DNA from: Zhengitettix transpicula
Lineage: Eukaryota > Arthropoda > Insecta > Orthoptera > Tetrigidae
DNA length: 64,000 nucleotides
Direction of reading: 5' to 3'
Assembly (NCBI GenBank): GCA_037074705.1
Contig: CM073591.1
Coordinates: 36,808,587 to 36,872,586, forward strand
Below, piece by piece: positions 26,301 through 37,684 of the stretch (positions are counted from its first letter, which is position 1; the number at the start of each line of letters is the position of its first letter). A program made the position numbers and the translations under genes. The notes under the pieces are model-generated. The model saw nothing but the letters and a program-made list of their open reading frames with translations. It did no database searches and was not told the origin of the DNA.

Positions 26301-29300
26301 GGTGATAAGAAATGTGTGAACGATAGGTGATTAAATGCACAGAAACATGAATAAAAAATGAATATTAAATTGTTCAGGTAAAGTAATATTTCTTATAAAT
26401 AATTTCTTTGATATCTAATATCGAACTTAATGTCAATGTATCGAAATCGCAGTCGGTTTTAATGAACATATGAAAAAGTGTATTGCAGTCCTCGGGTTTA
26501 TATTTGGAACTCGAATCCTGACCACGAGAGCGAGGCAATGTTAATCTTTCGTTTTTCCCCCTTGGATGGAGTACCGCTCTCTTCCTTTCCTTTCCATTAC
26601 TTCAGGTGAGTTAATTGTTAGCGAAGGTCTGAACCTTGGAGAGTTGCACGCCGAATCTAATTGATTCCTTGTAAAACGGACTGAACATTGACTTAATTTG
26701 AAACTCTCTTAGGATTTGATCTTTTAATCGCAGAAATTAAAATTATAACAATAATGAAGATTATAGGTCTAGCATTTTCTTGATTCAATGTATATATTTT
26801 AGAGGTGGGCAAAAGAACCGAGAATTGATTCAAAGTGTCGATTCTTGCTATATATTACCATAAGCGTTATATGGTGAATTTTTGGATAGCATATTATTTA
26901 ATTCTTCATTTGTCATTACACGTGTCTTAAAGCTGGGTTTGGCTGCTCCAAGTAGGTCCAAGTAAGTTGAGATTATGACTCACACTTAATTGATGCACTG
27001 CGCCACCAAAAAAAAAAATCGAATCGTAGATTTATCCGTCTCACTCACTCTACTAACATATATCACTTCGTATAAATTCTCTACCCTTACCAGGATTCAC
27101 TTACTTCATCTCCAAATCAAACAAAGGTACTGAGTGTCATTAAATTTGCATCAGAATAATTTATAATGTTAAAATAACGAATAATGACAAGATTAAAAAT
27201 ATGCTATATTCATTTTCTTTTGCATTTTAAAAAGGAAAATAATGAAAATTTAAAGTACCTTAAAAATAAATTGATGTATTTGAGGACGGTCATTAGGGAA
27301 AAAATATCATGATCGGAGACTTTCATTACAAATTAGATAAAATAAAGAAGAATGAGTTACTTGGTTTGGAACATGACAAAGGGACTCCCCCGAAAAACTG
27401 TGAAGTGTGACGGCTGGTAAGTGTTGAAAGGGAGAGAATAGTTATTTTAGGACAGTGCGGTGGACAGTTGGAAGTTGGTGACCAAAGACTGAGGACGTGA
27501 ACAAAGTGAAAGTATAAAATACACACAGTTAGATAGAAATAAATCAATGTAAGGTGAGGTCAACAAGTGCGACGGTTCCTGGATATTTCTATTGATAAGA
27601 CCGGTCGTTAAGTTACAGCCTGTATTTAATATTTTCATGTAAATAGCTTCCACGCACATCAGTAATTATTCGTGGGTTTTTTGAAACTTACTTTGACTTT
27701 GTAAATAAATATTTTGTTGAATATTATTTTTTTCAATTATTAATATGGCGAATTTCATGATCTTAAATTTAGTGCTGTTCTTTAAAAAAGATGTACCAGC
27801 AAAGTAAGTTATATATATATATTATAATAAAATTAAGAGTCTGTCATCCGGGAAAGGAAGAAGCAGGTTACAGTCCATGTACCTTAATGTTTTACACAGA
27901 AGTTTTAATTAATTAAGAACGATCGTGTTACGGAACAAGTTGGGAAATACGGTACTAAGATACTCGGGAGATAATCGATGGCTCACGAATCGGGCAAATC
28001 CGTGATCCGGAGATATGCAATTAAGAGAGCTGTGTGGATCAATTATAAGGGCCTTGATATTTAGTCGACCCCGGTATGATGTGTTGTGGTGCACTATCCC
28101 TTACCTTCTTCATCAATCCATCTATTCCGCTTCCGTTTCCTCCAGACGTACTTTGTCTCCTCTTTACAAGAAATTAGACTTCATCATTAAATAAAGGTTA
28201 CGTAAAAATCCAGATAGATTTATAAAAAATTTTAACAGAACTAAATTATTTGAAAAAATTAATATTAATGGCATCATTTTTTTTATAAATTTTACAGTCA
28301 ATTTAATCTGACCCTGTAATGATATAAAAATCTAACAAGCGATGCATATTTCTTAAATTAACCAAGTCATTTTCCTTGGCTAGTCTCAGAAATACTTCGT
28401 TATATATACATTAAGGAAATCAACATTATAATTAAATTGAGTTTTCCAGCCGAAATTAAACATCTTACCCAAAAAAATACTTCTGTCTTATTTGAATGGT
28501 GTACAACTCAATTTTTATTTAATTAGCCCTGCATTATGCATTAATTAATATTTATACTCTTGCATTCTAAAACACAATGCTAAAACATTTTCATTTTTTT
28601 TCTATTCTAAAATTTATTATAACCTACTTGACCTGCTCTTAATCAGTTTTGTCATATAAAGAATATTTAACGTAATTGTAAAATCGTATTTGCTCATTGC
28701 AGAAATTTCGTTGAAAAGAAGAACAATTATGAAGATTCTCTAGCATTTTCTTTATTCAATGCATACATTTTAGAGGTTGGCAAAAGAACCGAGAATCGAT
28801 TCAAAGAGTCGATTCTTATAAAGGAACCGTTTCTATAAAACGACTTAGTAGATAGAGTTACGGCTCACAGTTCGAGTCGTAGATTTGTGAGCGAGTTGCA
28901 TGAGTCGGAGTCTCTACAGCCGTTGAATAACTCTTGGAGAGTGAGTTTCAAGTTGAGTCGTCGAGTTGACGAATGATTCGACACTGGTTCTGAATGGATA
29001 AAGTTATGAACGGCCCTGCCCAAATATTAATAATCAATAACACTCGTGATGAATTTTGAAGCAACAGGCTTGGTTCCTTTAATAGGCAGCGTGGTTTCCA
29101 TTAATTATTGCTAAGTTAAATAATCGTTCCATAGTTAACATATTATCCGAGCGTTTTTTTTATCATTTCGATGTAGATAGTTTCGTTTAACCTCTGGAAT
29201 AATTTTTTATCTTCTCAAATCACTAGCCCAATGACATTTTAAAGATTAATTTACGAGATTATGTGTAACGATAATAAAGAGCCAGTTCCAGGTTTATTGT

Positions 29301-32300
29301 TTGGTATTTAAGTTGGTATGTTTTTAATAAATACTGATGGATTTTCAATCAAGTCAGGTTCTTTTATGTTTATCCAAATCGAATATAGACTAAATAAATC
29401 ATTTCTTTAAATTTAAATTAATTTTATAAGGGGTTAGTTATATTTTTTTTGGAAAAATGTTTGATGAAGAGACGCAAAGCTACCAAGGTTCGAAACCAAT
29501 GTCCAGTGCGATAATCTGTAATCGAGTGCACTTTCACTCACTTTCACCCATTGCTGCGCTGACTCAATCATGAGTTCAAGGTCACGAGACAGACTTCACG
29601 CTGCAATGGCCACCACGGAACCGGAACAACTCAAACACTGCCGCAGCTTAACTGGTGCGGAACCAATAACTGGCTAGGGCGGTTTCAGGGGCAATGGCTG
29701 GTCTATGATCCTCCACACCAATTACTAAAAAGAAGTCGATATTTTAAACAAGCAACGTAGCGTTAGGGTTTTTGTCAGAAAAATTCTTTTCGCATGGAAC
29801 TAACAAGAATATAAGCCACCTGAAACGAAATTGGTATCAATGTTTACCTAGAGGAGTAGCTTAAATGTTAATTAGTAGTATATTTAAAATGTTGTTCATT
29901 GTGAAATCCAATAGGAAAACGGAAACTGAAATGAGAAAAAGGGGAATTGAGAGTAGCAATACAAAGATGGACTTCTTAAATGAGCCCAGTCTCTGATTGT
30001 AATACTTTAAAAATATATATTTTTAAAACGAATTATTAATTACAAGTTATCGGTCTGATAAAAAATAACGTAATATTGTCATAAAAGCGGTGCAATAAGC
30101 CGGCTTCATAAATACTTATTTTACAATATGACACCACTTGCATCACCGACACTTAAAGTCTCTTATGTTCTTTAGTTTTGTAGATATATGCTAAAAGCCA
30201 TAATTTCTCTAGTCTGCAAAATCTATAAGTTGACAAATAAAAGCTCTTTGTCCTTAAACCTAAATAAAATAATTTCTCCAACCAATTAATTTCATCCCTA
30301 CTCTACACTTCGCGAGTCTTCTAGTTACAATTTGCCGCTTTATTCTACGATTTATTGAAGCAATTTCATACTTATACTTTTTTCCAGGTATTTTAAATGT
30401 TATTACGACTGATTTTTGTTGTTTTGTATTTATATCTCTGCCAATTATATCGATATAAGGTAATTAATTAGACGTGTCAATGCAGTTGTAATTTTTACCA
30501 AAAAAAATTAAAATTTATTCCGACATAAAATTGGATGAAGATGGATGTTGCATTTGGAACGTAGCTACGAGTCATAAGATATTCTGGTAACAGATGAGCT
30601 CATTTTTTTAATGATAATGTTACGAAACGAAAATTTTTTTTAGACAAATAGGTGTTTATTTTATTGTAGTGGTCATTAATTATGACAGAAAAATATTTGC
30701 CAAATAATCATATATATATGTATAATTATTTTTGGACTAATAGAAGGTGTTTATTGTATTATAGTGGTAATTAATTATGACAGAAAAATATTTGCCAAAT
30801 AAAATAATATATATATAATATATGTCATTAAGCCAAATTGATGTGTCGTCTAATACATGCATTTAAAATGTTTCGTATTTCTGTTTATTTATAAGCATAA
30901 ATCTTAATTTTTTGGTTTAATAAAGGACACAAAGATCCTAGTAATATTTTAGCTTTTAACAACTAATATTGTTTTCAAAATTAATTGTCTAAATTGTAGT
31001 TTATGTTACTTTGGTCAAAACAAAAGGTGCTTTGGTGCATCTTTTTCTAATCTTTCTCTATAGATTTTTTCTTTACTTCTGATTCTGTATTTAAATGCTG
31101 CTAGAGAAAAACACAACGCGGCGTTGAAACGTCCAGATATGTGTAAAAAAATTAATGGGTGTTTCTTTGTTTCTCAAATTAAAATTGGTCTGAAAATAAT
31201 TGTCCTTTAACTAATTATTATAAATTGACATTGTTTTCATGATTATGTTTTTATATATTCGATTACTCTGAAAGTATTGTCAAAAGCTCCTCCAAATTAA
31301 AAATTACGTTGAAAATTGACGACTGATGGAAACAATTGGAGGAAAGATATAAATACGTATTACTAGTTTGTGAACAAAGATAGTGTGTTTTTTGCCTCTT
31401 CGGTTTTCGAAGTTTACAACCATCCAGTGTTTGATTTATATTAACGCTTTAAGTTCGCCACAACAAGTAGTTTTCTTTACTACTTAATACTCGCGTTTCG
31501 CGTTCTAAGAGAACAAGTAGGGCGACCAGTGAGGTAATCACTCCTCAGGATCCGGTTCTCCCATCAGATTTGCTGTTTCACATCGACACCTACACAAGTC
31601 TCCAATTAATATCGAAAGTGTCTACGATAGCCTGCGCTTATCTTACGTATCAAGAAAAAAGAACAGCTTTGAGGTAGGCAGACCAACAATACACTGACTC
31701 GCTGTATAATTATTTACCAGGGCTATATCTTTAATTCAATGACATTCTAGGCCGCCTCTTATCGCAATAAGAATGGGTATTGGTTGTGCTTATTCCTTAT
31801 TATAAGATGTGAAGAAAAATTTGATTAACAATTATTAAGAAAATCGGCTCCTTGCGAACTTACTGTCTAGTTCGTGGCACTGTTTCTAATAAATAACGAT
31901 TTATTTTTTCTATTTAATTTATAAAGCGTAAAGCATGCTTGCTTTATAGAAATTTCTGAGTTGGCTTTCTGAAGCATGTAAGTCTTTGTTTCGAAATTTA
32001 TTCCACAATTATATTTTATTAGAGAAAGACGCAAAGTAGCACCGAAACGTCCATCTATTTTTTAAAAAATATTATAGGCAGAAGCTTTCAAAATATGTGG
32101 TTATTTTCAACCCTATTTTAAGATTATAGCCTTAAGATTGCAACGTTTAAAACACAATCACTTCGAAATGCGCTTTTTAACAATACACGAAAAAAAGTGT
32201 GGCTTTTCTCCATGAATAATATTTCATTATCTTCTACATGATGCGAGAAAATGTCGAAGTACGCTTTAAAGAATAAACGAAGTGTTTCATTGTCTAGGGA

Positions 32301-35300
32301 ACGTGCGTTCATAGACCTTAGTGAATCTCTGGAGATTTCTTCCACTAAGTAACAATTAATTTAAAATAATTTTCCGAATACCAATGAACTTACAAATTTT
32401 GTTTCGGCGTTGCACCCAAAATTTCCCATTTTTATATTCTAATAGTTAAAAAACTACGAATCGTTAAACCTGCTTCATTAGTCTTCAATATTTCGTCTGC
32501 CATTGATAATTTGATTTCATGAATTCAATAAATTAATTCAGCAAAACAGGAAGAATATTATTTTTCTGTCTTAATTTTAAAGTGAATCAATAGCTGAATT
32601 ATTTACGTGTAAGTTATTTATTTTTCGGGTTCTTGTCTATACTGTTACGTAAGCATTCACGTGAGAATTAATCATTAATATCAATCAGTAATGCATTAAA
32701 ATTCTTATATGTTTATGGAAATACAAAGACTTATGGTTTAACAATTTGTAAAAAAAATTGACTGAGTACTCGTCGTTGATTTTTAACGTCAAGAAGAAGT
32801 ACCAATTAACTAATATTAAAGGGAGAGTTATTAATCCGTGGCCATTAATTCAAAAGTATTTTGACTTTCTTCTAAACTCCCAATCTTGACTTTAAATGCG
32901 ACAAACTAAATAGCCTAACTTGTTCATTATGAAAGGAGCATTAAGAATATATAAAAAAATCATATATATGTATATATATATATTTAATTTTTTAAATATT
33001 TTTATTTCTCCTTTCGTATATATAATTAGTTATATTTCTTGAGTCTCGTTAAAACAACGAAAAAATTAGCATTTTATTCATATAGATTAGCAAAAAATAT
33101 TTTTGATTTTACGTCTTTTTTTCAATTATGTAGAATGAAATTTAGTTTATGATAATTAATAAATTCTCTCGGACTTGCTATAAAGCACACGACTTGAATG
33201 AACGTTTATAGTTTCAAGTTTATTAATTTTACTCATTACTTTTCAATCAAGTCCCATTCAAAAGAAGGTAAAAATAGTTACCGAAACATTGTTATTTTAA
33301 TCTGAATTTTTAAAATCTGATATTGGTCAAATATTAGCAAAGTCTTAACCTAATTATGAAAGCACCCTCAAGAATAGATTAATGCAAATTTTAGTTCCAG
33401 TACGCACTAAAATGGCAGTGGAAATAGGATGAAGTATATTCTTTATTTCTGTTACAGGTTTTTCGCGCTGACTGTAGTGGCAGCACTGTGCAGTGCAGAT
33501 CCACAGTACGAGTACCAACCGTTTACAGGATACCATTACCCAGAGGTGGTAAATAAACTTCATAACAGCAATTTCTAAAGTATATTTAATCGAGTGATTA
33601 AAATTTTGGTCGAAATACACATTAAATGACATATTTTAAAAATAAAATAAATTTCCCAGGCACGTAAGACAAGGAAATGGAACAACTGGTTCGTGTGTGT
33701 CAGAAACTACTAGCCATTATACGAAAATACAAATTAAAGCCAAATTGGTAAAGTCTTGCTCGCGATTCATGAGTTAGATGACTAACAAAAGGCAAGGAAG
33801 AGATTGACTCCTCATTCCAGTAAAGAGAAATATTATAATGATATGTAGGATCTCGAGTTTCATTTACATCCGTTTATTATATGTGTTAAACTTAGGTATA
33901 AATTTATCCTCGATGTAGATTTACTTTTGCCTACACTTCTACATTATTTTTCAGGTAACAAGGCTGGTTGTTAGGATTTAATTATTTCCGGTTTAAAGTT
34001 TTTGCTTTTGATGGTAAATGTAGATGATACTAACTAAGTTGATTGCGTTTGTACATCTATATGTAATGAGTAACCTTATTTAATTACTAATTTTTAGGAT
34101 GATATATACAAATAAATTTAATATAACTGTGCCATCGTTTAACAATGTGCCATATAATTATAATTGGAAACCGCGCATAATTAGCGGGTTTTTTTCTAAA
34201 AAAAAGGTAAATATGTCGTATGAATAATGATTTCATGAAAAATTTAATTTACGTGTTTCGATGAGGAAAAAATATGATGTAAACATTCTAAAACTCGGAA
34301 AAATTGACTACGGAGTTCGTTAAATAAATATAATGGCCAATAAGTCAGAAAAAGTAAAATATTAAATATTTACTTTACTAGTTACATTCACATTGAAATT
34401 AATTTAAATAAAAATACAAAACGTTTCGAGCCTAATTTGGGACTTCATCAGGCCGACATAATAATAGCTGGAAAAAGTGATGCCTTAACAATTAATATGT
34501 TTGATAAAAATTTCTTTAATTATTACGAATTTTTAGTTTTAATTTGATTTTAGGCCTATAAAGAGCCAAAATCGTCGATTAGTAGTTTTCAAAAAAAAAT
34601 TCAGTGTTTTTCACCAGGTTTGTGCTGAGTGTCATTTTTCCATTCTTGCCTTCTTGACTCACCTGACGAAAGCAACAATAACAACAGAAACCTTGTGGGG
34701 TATTTGCTTTACCACTAAATTTTGTCTGTTATTTGACTAATTAATGTACTTTTAACACAGACGTATTATATATCGATATTTAAATTAAGATAAAGTAAAC
34801 AACGTATTAAGATACAACTGATCACCGATGGTCAGAAACCATCAGCGGGTTACAGAGAACAGGTTCAGTTGAATTCTGTATGTAATTAGTATCAAAAATA
34901 TTTAATATGAGAAAAAAAGAAAATTTAATATTATGTAGTTTATTGATGAGCACGAAACTGTCTGTTGAATATTTCCGCGATAATTTTTTCAGTAAGGGGG
35001 AGAATTAATTTGCAACCATTTCCATTTAAGTACGTTCAGCGCTAATATTATTAAATAAAGATGTGGGATTATCCTTGAGAATGGAAAGGCGTATGCGGAA
35101 AGCTAGCACAGCGGTCTTGTTAACTTCCTGACTAATTGAGGTCAGTCGCACTGCCTGACAGAAGTAATGACATACAATAAATAAAAAGGAGAATAAATAA
35201 TAATAGAATAGTCTTACAGGGCACTCTCTAATTGAGTAATCGTGGAAAAAATAATGTCATAACGACCTGTGCTTGTATTATCGTTCTTCCCAGAAAGAAA

Positions 35301-37253
35301 AATAAACCAATTTACCAGTTCTTTATCCGGGGTAAGTTTGTTACTTGAGAATATTCTTTCTCTATAGATGTGAATTTACTTAAAACGTTTCAGTCATCTT
35401 ATTTTCAGGCCTTCCAGACGTCCACATTTTACTTTTGTCAACCATACTCACAACTTTATAAAAGCTACTTCCACTGCATTTCCTAATTCTACGACCACAC
35501 GTAAAAATACTTTTTCACATACCCTTTTATTTACAGCTGCCTGCCGTTGATCCAGGCCATGGATATTTCTACGACTCACCGTTACCTTTGTTTCAACCAT
35601 CGCACTACCCGTATGAACAACTCAGCAGATCGGCCATCTGCGTCCTCACGAACACCTCCACGTCTACAGGTTATTCAGTATACTTAAAATTAATTCTTTG
35701 ACTGTAAAATTTATTTCTGTGTAATAACGACCCTCGTAATAAAACTGCTGCAGACAACGGATTCTCTTTTGCTGTGTTGTCTGAGTTTGTGCGCTGGTCG
35801 GTTGTTAAAGACCATTCGGTGCCTTCTTCATGACCATATACTTTTATAATTTTGTTTCGTTTTAGTGGATGGAGAGGTTAGGCTGTTCCAAGGCAGTAAT
35901 TCTGAGCCCGTGGTCATCAGCGGTCTGGTGAGAAATCTCTCCCCAGGACTTCATGGTTTCCACGTCCACACCGAAGGAAAACTTGGTAACGACTGCAAGG
36001 ATGCTGGATCACACTTCAATCCCGACAACGTAAGACTTTCAAATCACTTAATACTGTAATACTCATTACAAGACAAATTCAATAATCATCTCATTTCAAA
36101 TCTATCAATTAGCCAGTGGTCTATCTCAAATTTACTTGGACTAAGATGATCTTATACACTAACAGGTCATTTTCATATTAAGATTGGATACTGTTGAAAT
36201 ATAATATTTACATTTCCCAACTTAAAATCAACTCACATTCATTTCATAGGTGGGAGTGTTTCCATCAGATTAATATATGAACTATCGGTGCTGATGGACC
36301 AGCCACAATGACGTAGTATTTTGTAACTACGATGACGGCAGTATAATTTTTTTACCATCATTTCAAAATCACAAAACAGGTGGAGAGGATTCGGCAGTCT
36401 AGGATCAGACTTGAAAATGCTCGCAGTTAGTGAACGAAACGTTGGAAAATGCGTCGGATCAAACAGTCCAAACACCGACGATTATTAAGGAAGATTCATG
36501 GGCCTCAAAATCCATTAGTTATTATATGAGAAAATGAACCCAGCGGAGCGGCATACACACCCCAAAAAAATAACGCCTACCGCAACCCACGTATGTTAAC
36601 TTTAAAAATAAAAAGCTTTTCTCAATACCATCATTGATTCATACTTCTCTAAACGCCGGTCTACCGTCCGCTTTCACAAATTCTTCTAAACATAACTTCA
36701 ATTTCTTTACACGCACTAATCGTAACTTCCATCAGTTCTTCTTCTATTTGTATTCTCTAATAAAATCACACGATCATTCAAAAAGGTTGAAATATAATAT
36801 CTACTTGAATATTTCGACGGTCAACTAAATTACATTTGAGGATAGCGTTTTCGTTGGCCTGTTGGACACTAGTACTCATTTTAAGTATTTATTTCGAATG
36901 CATGTATTGTTCCACTTATTATGGAGCCTCGGAAAGCTCTGATCCTCCTAGTGTTCGATGATGAATGTGTGATTATTTTCTCACAGAGTACTCACGGGGC
37001 TCCTGTGGACAAGGTAAGACATGCTGGTGACTTGGGCAACATCGAGGCTTTGAACGACGGCAGCGCGCACTTCGCCATCTTGAGCGACCGTCTGTCACTA
37101 TCTCCCGGTCACTCCGGATACACCGTGGGAAGGGCTATCGTGGTCCACGAGAAGCAGGACGATCTGGGCATGGGCGGCGACGAGGAGAGTCTCAAGACGG
37201 GCAACGCTGGAGCCAGAGTCGCCTGCTGCGTCATCAGACCTCTGCACTACTAA
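17383..37253 (+). CDS. Secreted Cu/Zn superoxide dismutase, complete, five coding exons
   Basis: Exons 17383-17399, 33458-33548, 35537-35669, 35866-36029 and 36987-37253 join in frame with GT/AG introns and encode 223 residues plus TAA. The enzyme converts superoxide to oxygen and hydrogen peroxide. Residues 1-19 form a signal peptide with a likely cut after LCSA, so the protein should be secreted. A Tyr/Pro-rich segment (20-65) precedes the SOD domain, which starts near residue 69. Copper ligands are H113, H115, H130 and H189; zinc ligands are H130, H138, H147 and D150. The disulfide pair is C124-C215 and the active-site arginine is R212, so the enzyme should be active. N-glycosylation sequons are visible at N75, N104 and N135. 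AATAAA lies at 37679-37684 and again at 37797-37802. Extracellular SOD (Sod3-like) fits best; an Rsod-type relative is possible because of the N-terminal extension. Confidence 0.96.
18314..18552. repeat. Fold-back element with 45-base terminal inverted repeats
   Basis: The left arm ataaataaacatcagccaat through aagtcagaaaaaagaattta pairs with the right arm aaattcttttttctgactta through gcttatgtttatttattt, with few mismatches. The centre holds cctgatgatgtcg and gagacgaaacgttg. It lies in the first SOD intron. Confidence 0.8.
19970..20019. repeat. Strong hairpin: 20-base arms, 10-base loop
   Basis: ctggaaggcttgttcctttc is followed, after gtcaggtaca, by gaaaggaacaaggcttccag, its reverse complement with one mismatch. 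The right flank (aacgttgtgtcgtatttg, then ctgcatttggctat) belongs to the same family as the fold-back elements at 44.4 and 48.1 kb. Confidence 0.8.
22602..22625. repeat. GT microsatellite
   Basis: Twelve uninterrupted GT units. A short CGTC repeat lies about 105 bases upstream (22490-22503). Confidence 0.95.
24000..24260 (-). repeat. Dispersed repeat family C, copy 1
   Basis: Its reverse complement shares ordered blocks with 45700-45990: a block like ggtggagaggcgtt, gatagatagc, and taaccccctgg. The outer end tgggtgcccgggttgtcg corresponds to gcccagcacccagctagtta in the other copy. Neither copy has a long open frame. Confidence 0.6.
26088..26172. repeat. Short fold-back element (CCAAATACAGACAAA ends)
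   Basis: The left end cagccaaatacagacaaaag is answered by ctttgtttgcatttggttat on the right. Copies of aaatatagaaatta flank it at about 26026 and 26175 and may be a target duplication. Confidence 0.55.
26197..26263 (+). repeat. Direct repeat A, copy 1
   Basis: About 65 bases (aatattttgttgaatattat through catgatcttaaatttagtg) recur almost unchanged at 27707-27772, 1.5 kb downstream in the same orientation. Confidence 0.8.
26770..26850 (+). repeat. Direct repeat B, copy 1 (hAT-like end)
   Basis: The sequence tagcattttcttgattcaat then tagaggtgggcaaaagaacc and a hairpin gaattgattc...gtcgattc recurs at 28740-28820. A start like tAGAGGTGGGCAAA resembles terminal repeats of hAT transposons. No matching right end or 8-base target duplication could be shown. 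Confidence 0.5.
27707..27772 (+). repeat. Direct repeat A, copy 2
   Basis: It is nearly identical to 26197-26263, with one substitution in attaatatggcgaatttcat. Flanking sequence differs on both sides. Confidence 0.8.
28740..28820 (+). repeat. Direct repeat B, copy 2 (hAT-like end)
   Basis: It shares tctagcattttctttattca and tagaggttggcaaaagaacc, then gaatcgattc and gagtcgattc, with copy 1 at about 26770. The sequence after it to about 29020 is rich in gagtcg repeats and ends near ggccctgcccaaat, a possible but unproven opposite end. Confidence 0.5.
30651..30815 (+). repeat. Tandem duplication of a 95-base unit
   Basis: ggtgtttattttattgtagt through cagaaaaatatttgccaaat occurs at 30651 and again from 30746 with few changes. 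Both copies end in an AT dinucleotide stretch, where slippage or unequal exchange could have started. Confidence 0.85.
33458..33548 (+). CDS. SOD exon 2: signal-peptide core and start of the mature chain
   Basis: The acceptor gttacag is followed by 91 coding bases: the rest of the hydrophobic signal core, the cleavage region LCSA-DP, and the Tyr-rich stretch [13 protein letters not shown]. The donor is taken as gtaaat at 33549, which keeps phase 0 into exon 3. An alternative donor three bases earlier (gtggta) would remove one valine. Confidence 0.92.
35537..35669 (+). CDS. SOD exon 3: Tyr/Pro-rich linker and first beta strand
   Basis: The acceptor ttatttacag precedes [19 protein letters not shown]. 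The exon runs through [13 protein letters not shown], the first strand of the SOD barrel, and ends in phase 1 at donor gttatt. The linker between signal peptide and barrel, about 45 residues rich in Tyr, Pro and His, is longer than in classic cytosolic or extracellular SODs. It has no recognised motif. Confidence 0.93.
35866..36029 (+). CDS. SOD exon 4: copper-binding loop
   Basis: The exon starts after gttttag and completes the split Val codon. It encodes VDGEVRLFQ, then [10 protein letters not shown] with copper ligands H113 and H115, the disulfide cysteine C124, and SHFNPDN with bridging H130. The donor gtaaga follows AAC at 36030. GFHVH and HFNP are the Cu/Zn SOD signature motifs. Confidence 0.96.
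36987..37253 (+). CDS. SOD exon 5: zinc loop, electrostatic loop and C terminus
   Basis: The exon starts after ttttctcacag with STHGAP (H138) and RHAGDLGN (H147, D150). It continues through [14 protein letters not shown] (copper ligand H189) and [12 protein letters not shown] (R212, C215), and ends PLHY then TAA. GNAGxRxAC is the second SOD signature. An open frame extends upstream to 36921, but it is intronic because it breaks the match to the family at the acceptor. Confidence 0.97.
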   Translation, partial: STHGAPVDKVRHAGDLGNIEALNDGSAHFAILSDRLSLSPGHSGYTVGRAIVVHEKQDDLGMGGDEESLKTGNAGARVACCVIRPLHY

Positions 37254-37684
37254 CACAAATCATTGTAAACAGAAACACTATCAGGAGAAACGGCTCCAGA
37301 TTGGGATGTCCGTACACTCCTCTTTCTAAGTCAATTTTTTTCATTACTAAGATAAATGGTTCATCCTCTTCTTCACATCATACCTCTCTTAATGTCTCTA
37401 AATTCTTGGTTTCATCAAACCTATACATAACAATGCTGAACGAAAGCTCTTTTAGAATACTTTGACATGTATTTTTATATATACCACACCACTTATAGAA
37501 TTTATTCATCAAGGGAAAACCTTAAATGCTTCTCAGCTTATCTGGACTGCATATAAAATATATTCTATACCCTATGTTGCTTGTGAACATGGTTACAACA
37601 GGTAACTACAAACTCTACTTATAATATGGGAGTGGTTATATCTGTAAGTTTTGAAAATGACTAAAATTGTTAAAAAAAATAAAC
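37254..37684 (+). other. Probable SOD 3' untranslated region
   Basis: This AT-rich sequence follows the SOD stop and ends at an AATAAA (37679-37684). A second AATAAA at 37797 and the run taaataaac near 37720 are alternative ends. No other coding signal is visible in it. Confidence 0.5.

Larger units (their letters stand above)
17400..33457 (+). other. SOD first intron, about 16 kb, no nested gene recognised
   Basis: The intron is AT-rich with no open frame that resembles a protein family. It holds the fold-back elements at 18.3 and 20.0 kb, a GT microsatellite, GC-richer unassigned patches at 22.28-22.72, 23.16-23.40 and 29.51-29.72 kb, one copy of a dispersed repeat at 24.0-24.26 kb, and duplicated blocks between 26.2 and 28.9 kb. 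Long first introns often hold regulatory DNA; none is identified here. Confidence 0.7.

Noticed and set aside
29467..29500. Possible tRNA B box (ggttcgaaacc)
   Set aside because: There is no cloverleaf. The sequence fits the GATGAAGAGACG...CGAAACC repeat module instead.
32940..32990. AT-dinucleotide runs as possible regulatory sites
   Set aside because: Similar runs occur at 27.8, 41.3, 46.9 and 54.7 kb. They are ordinary microsatellite-like tracts.
36921..36986. Upstream extension of SOD exon 5 with its own ATG
   Set aside because: The acceptor at 36986 and family alignment place the exon start at STHGAP; the upstream part is intron.
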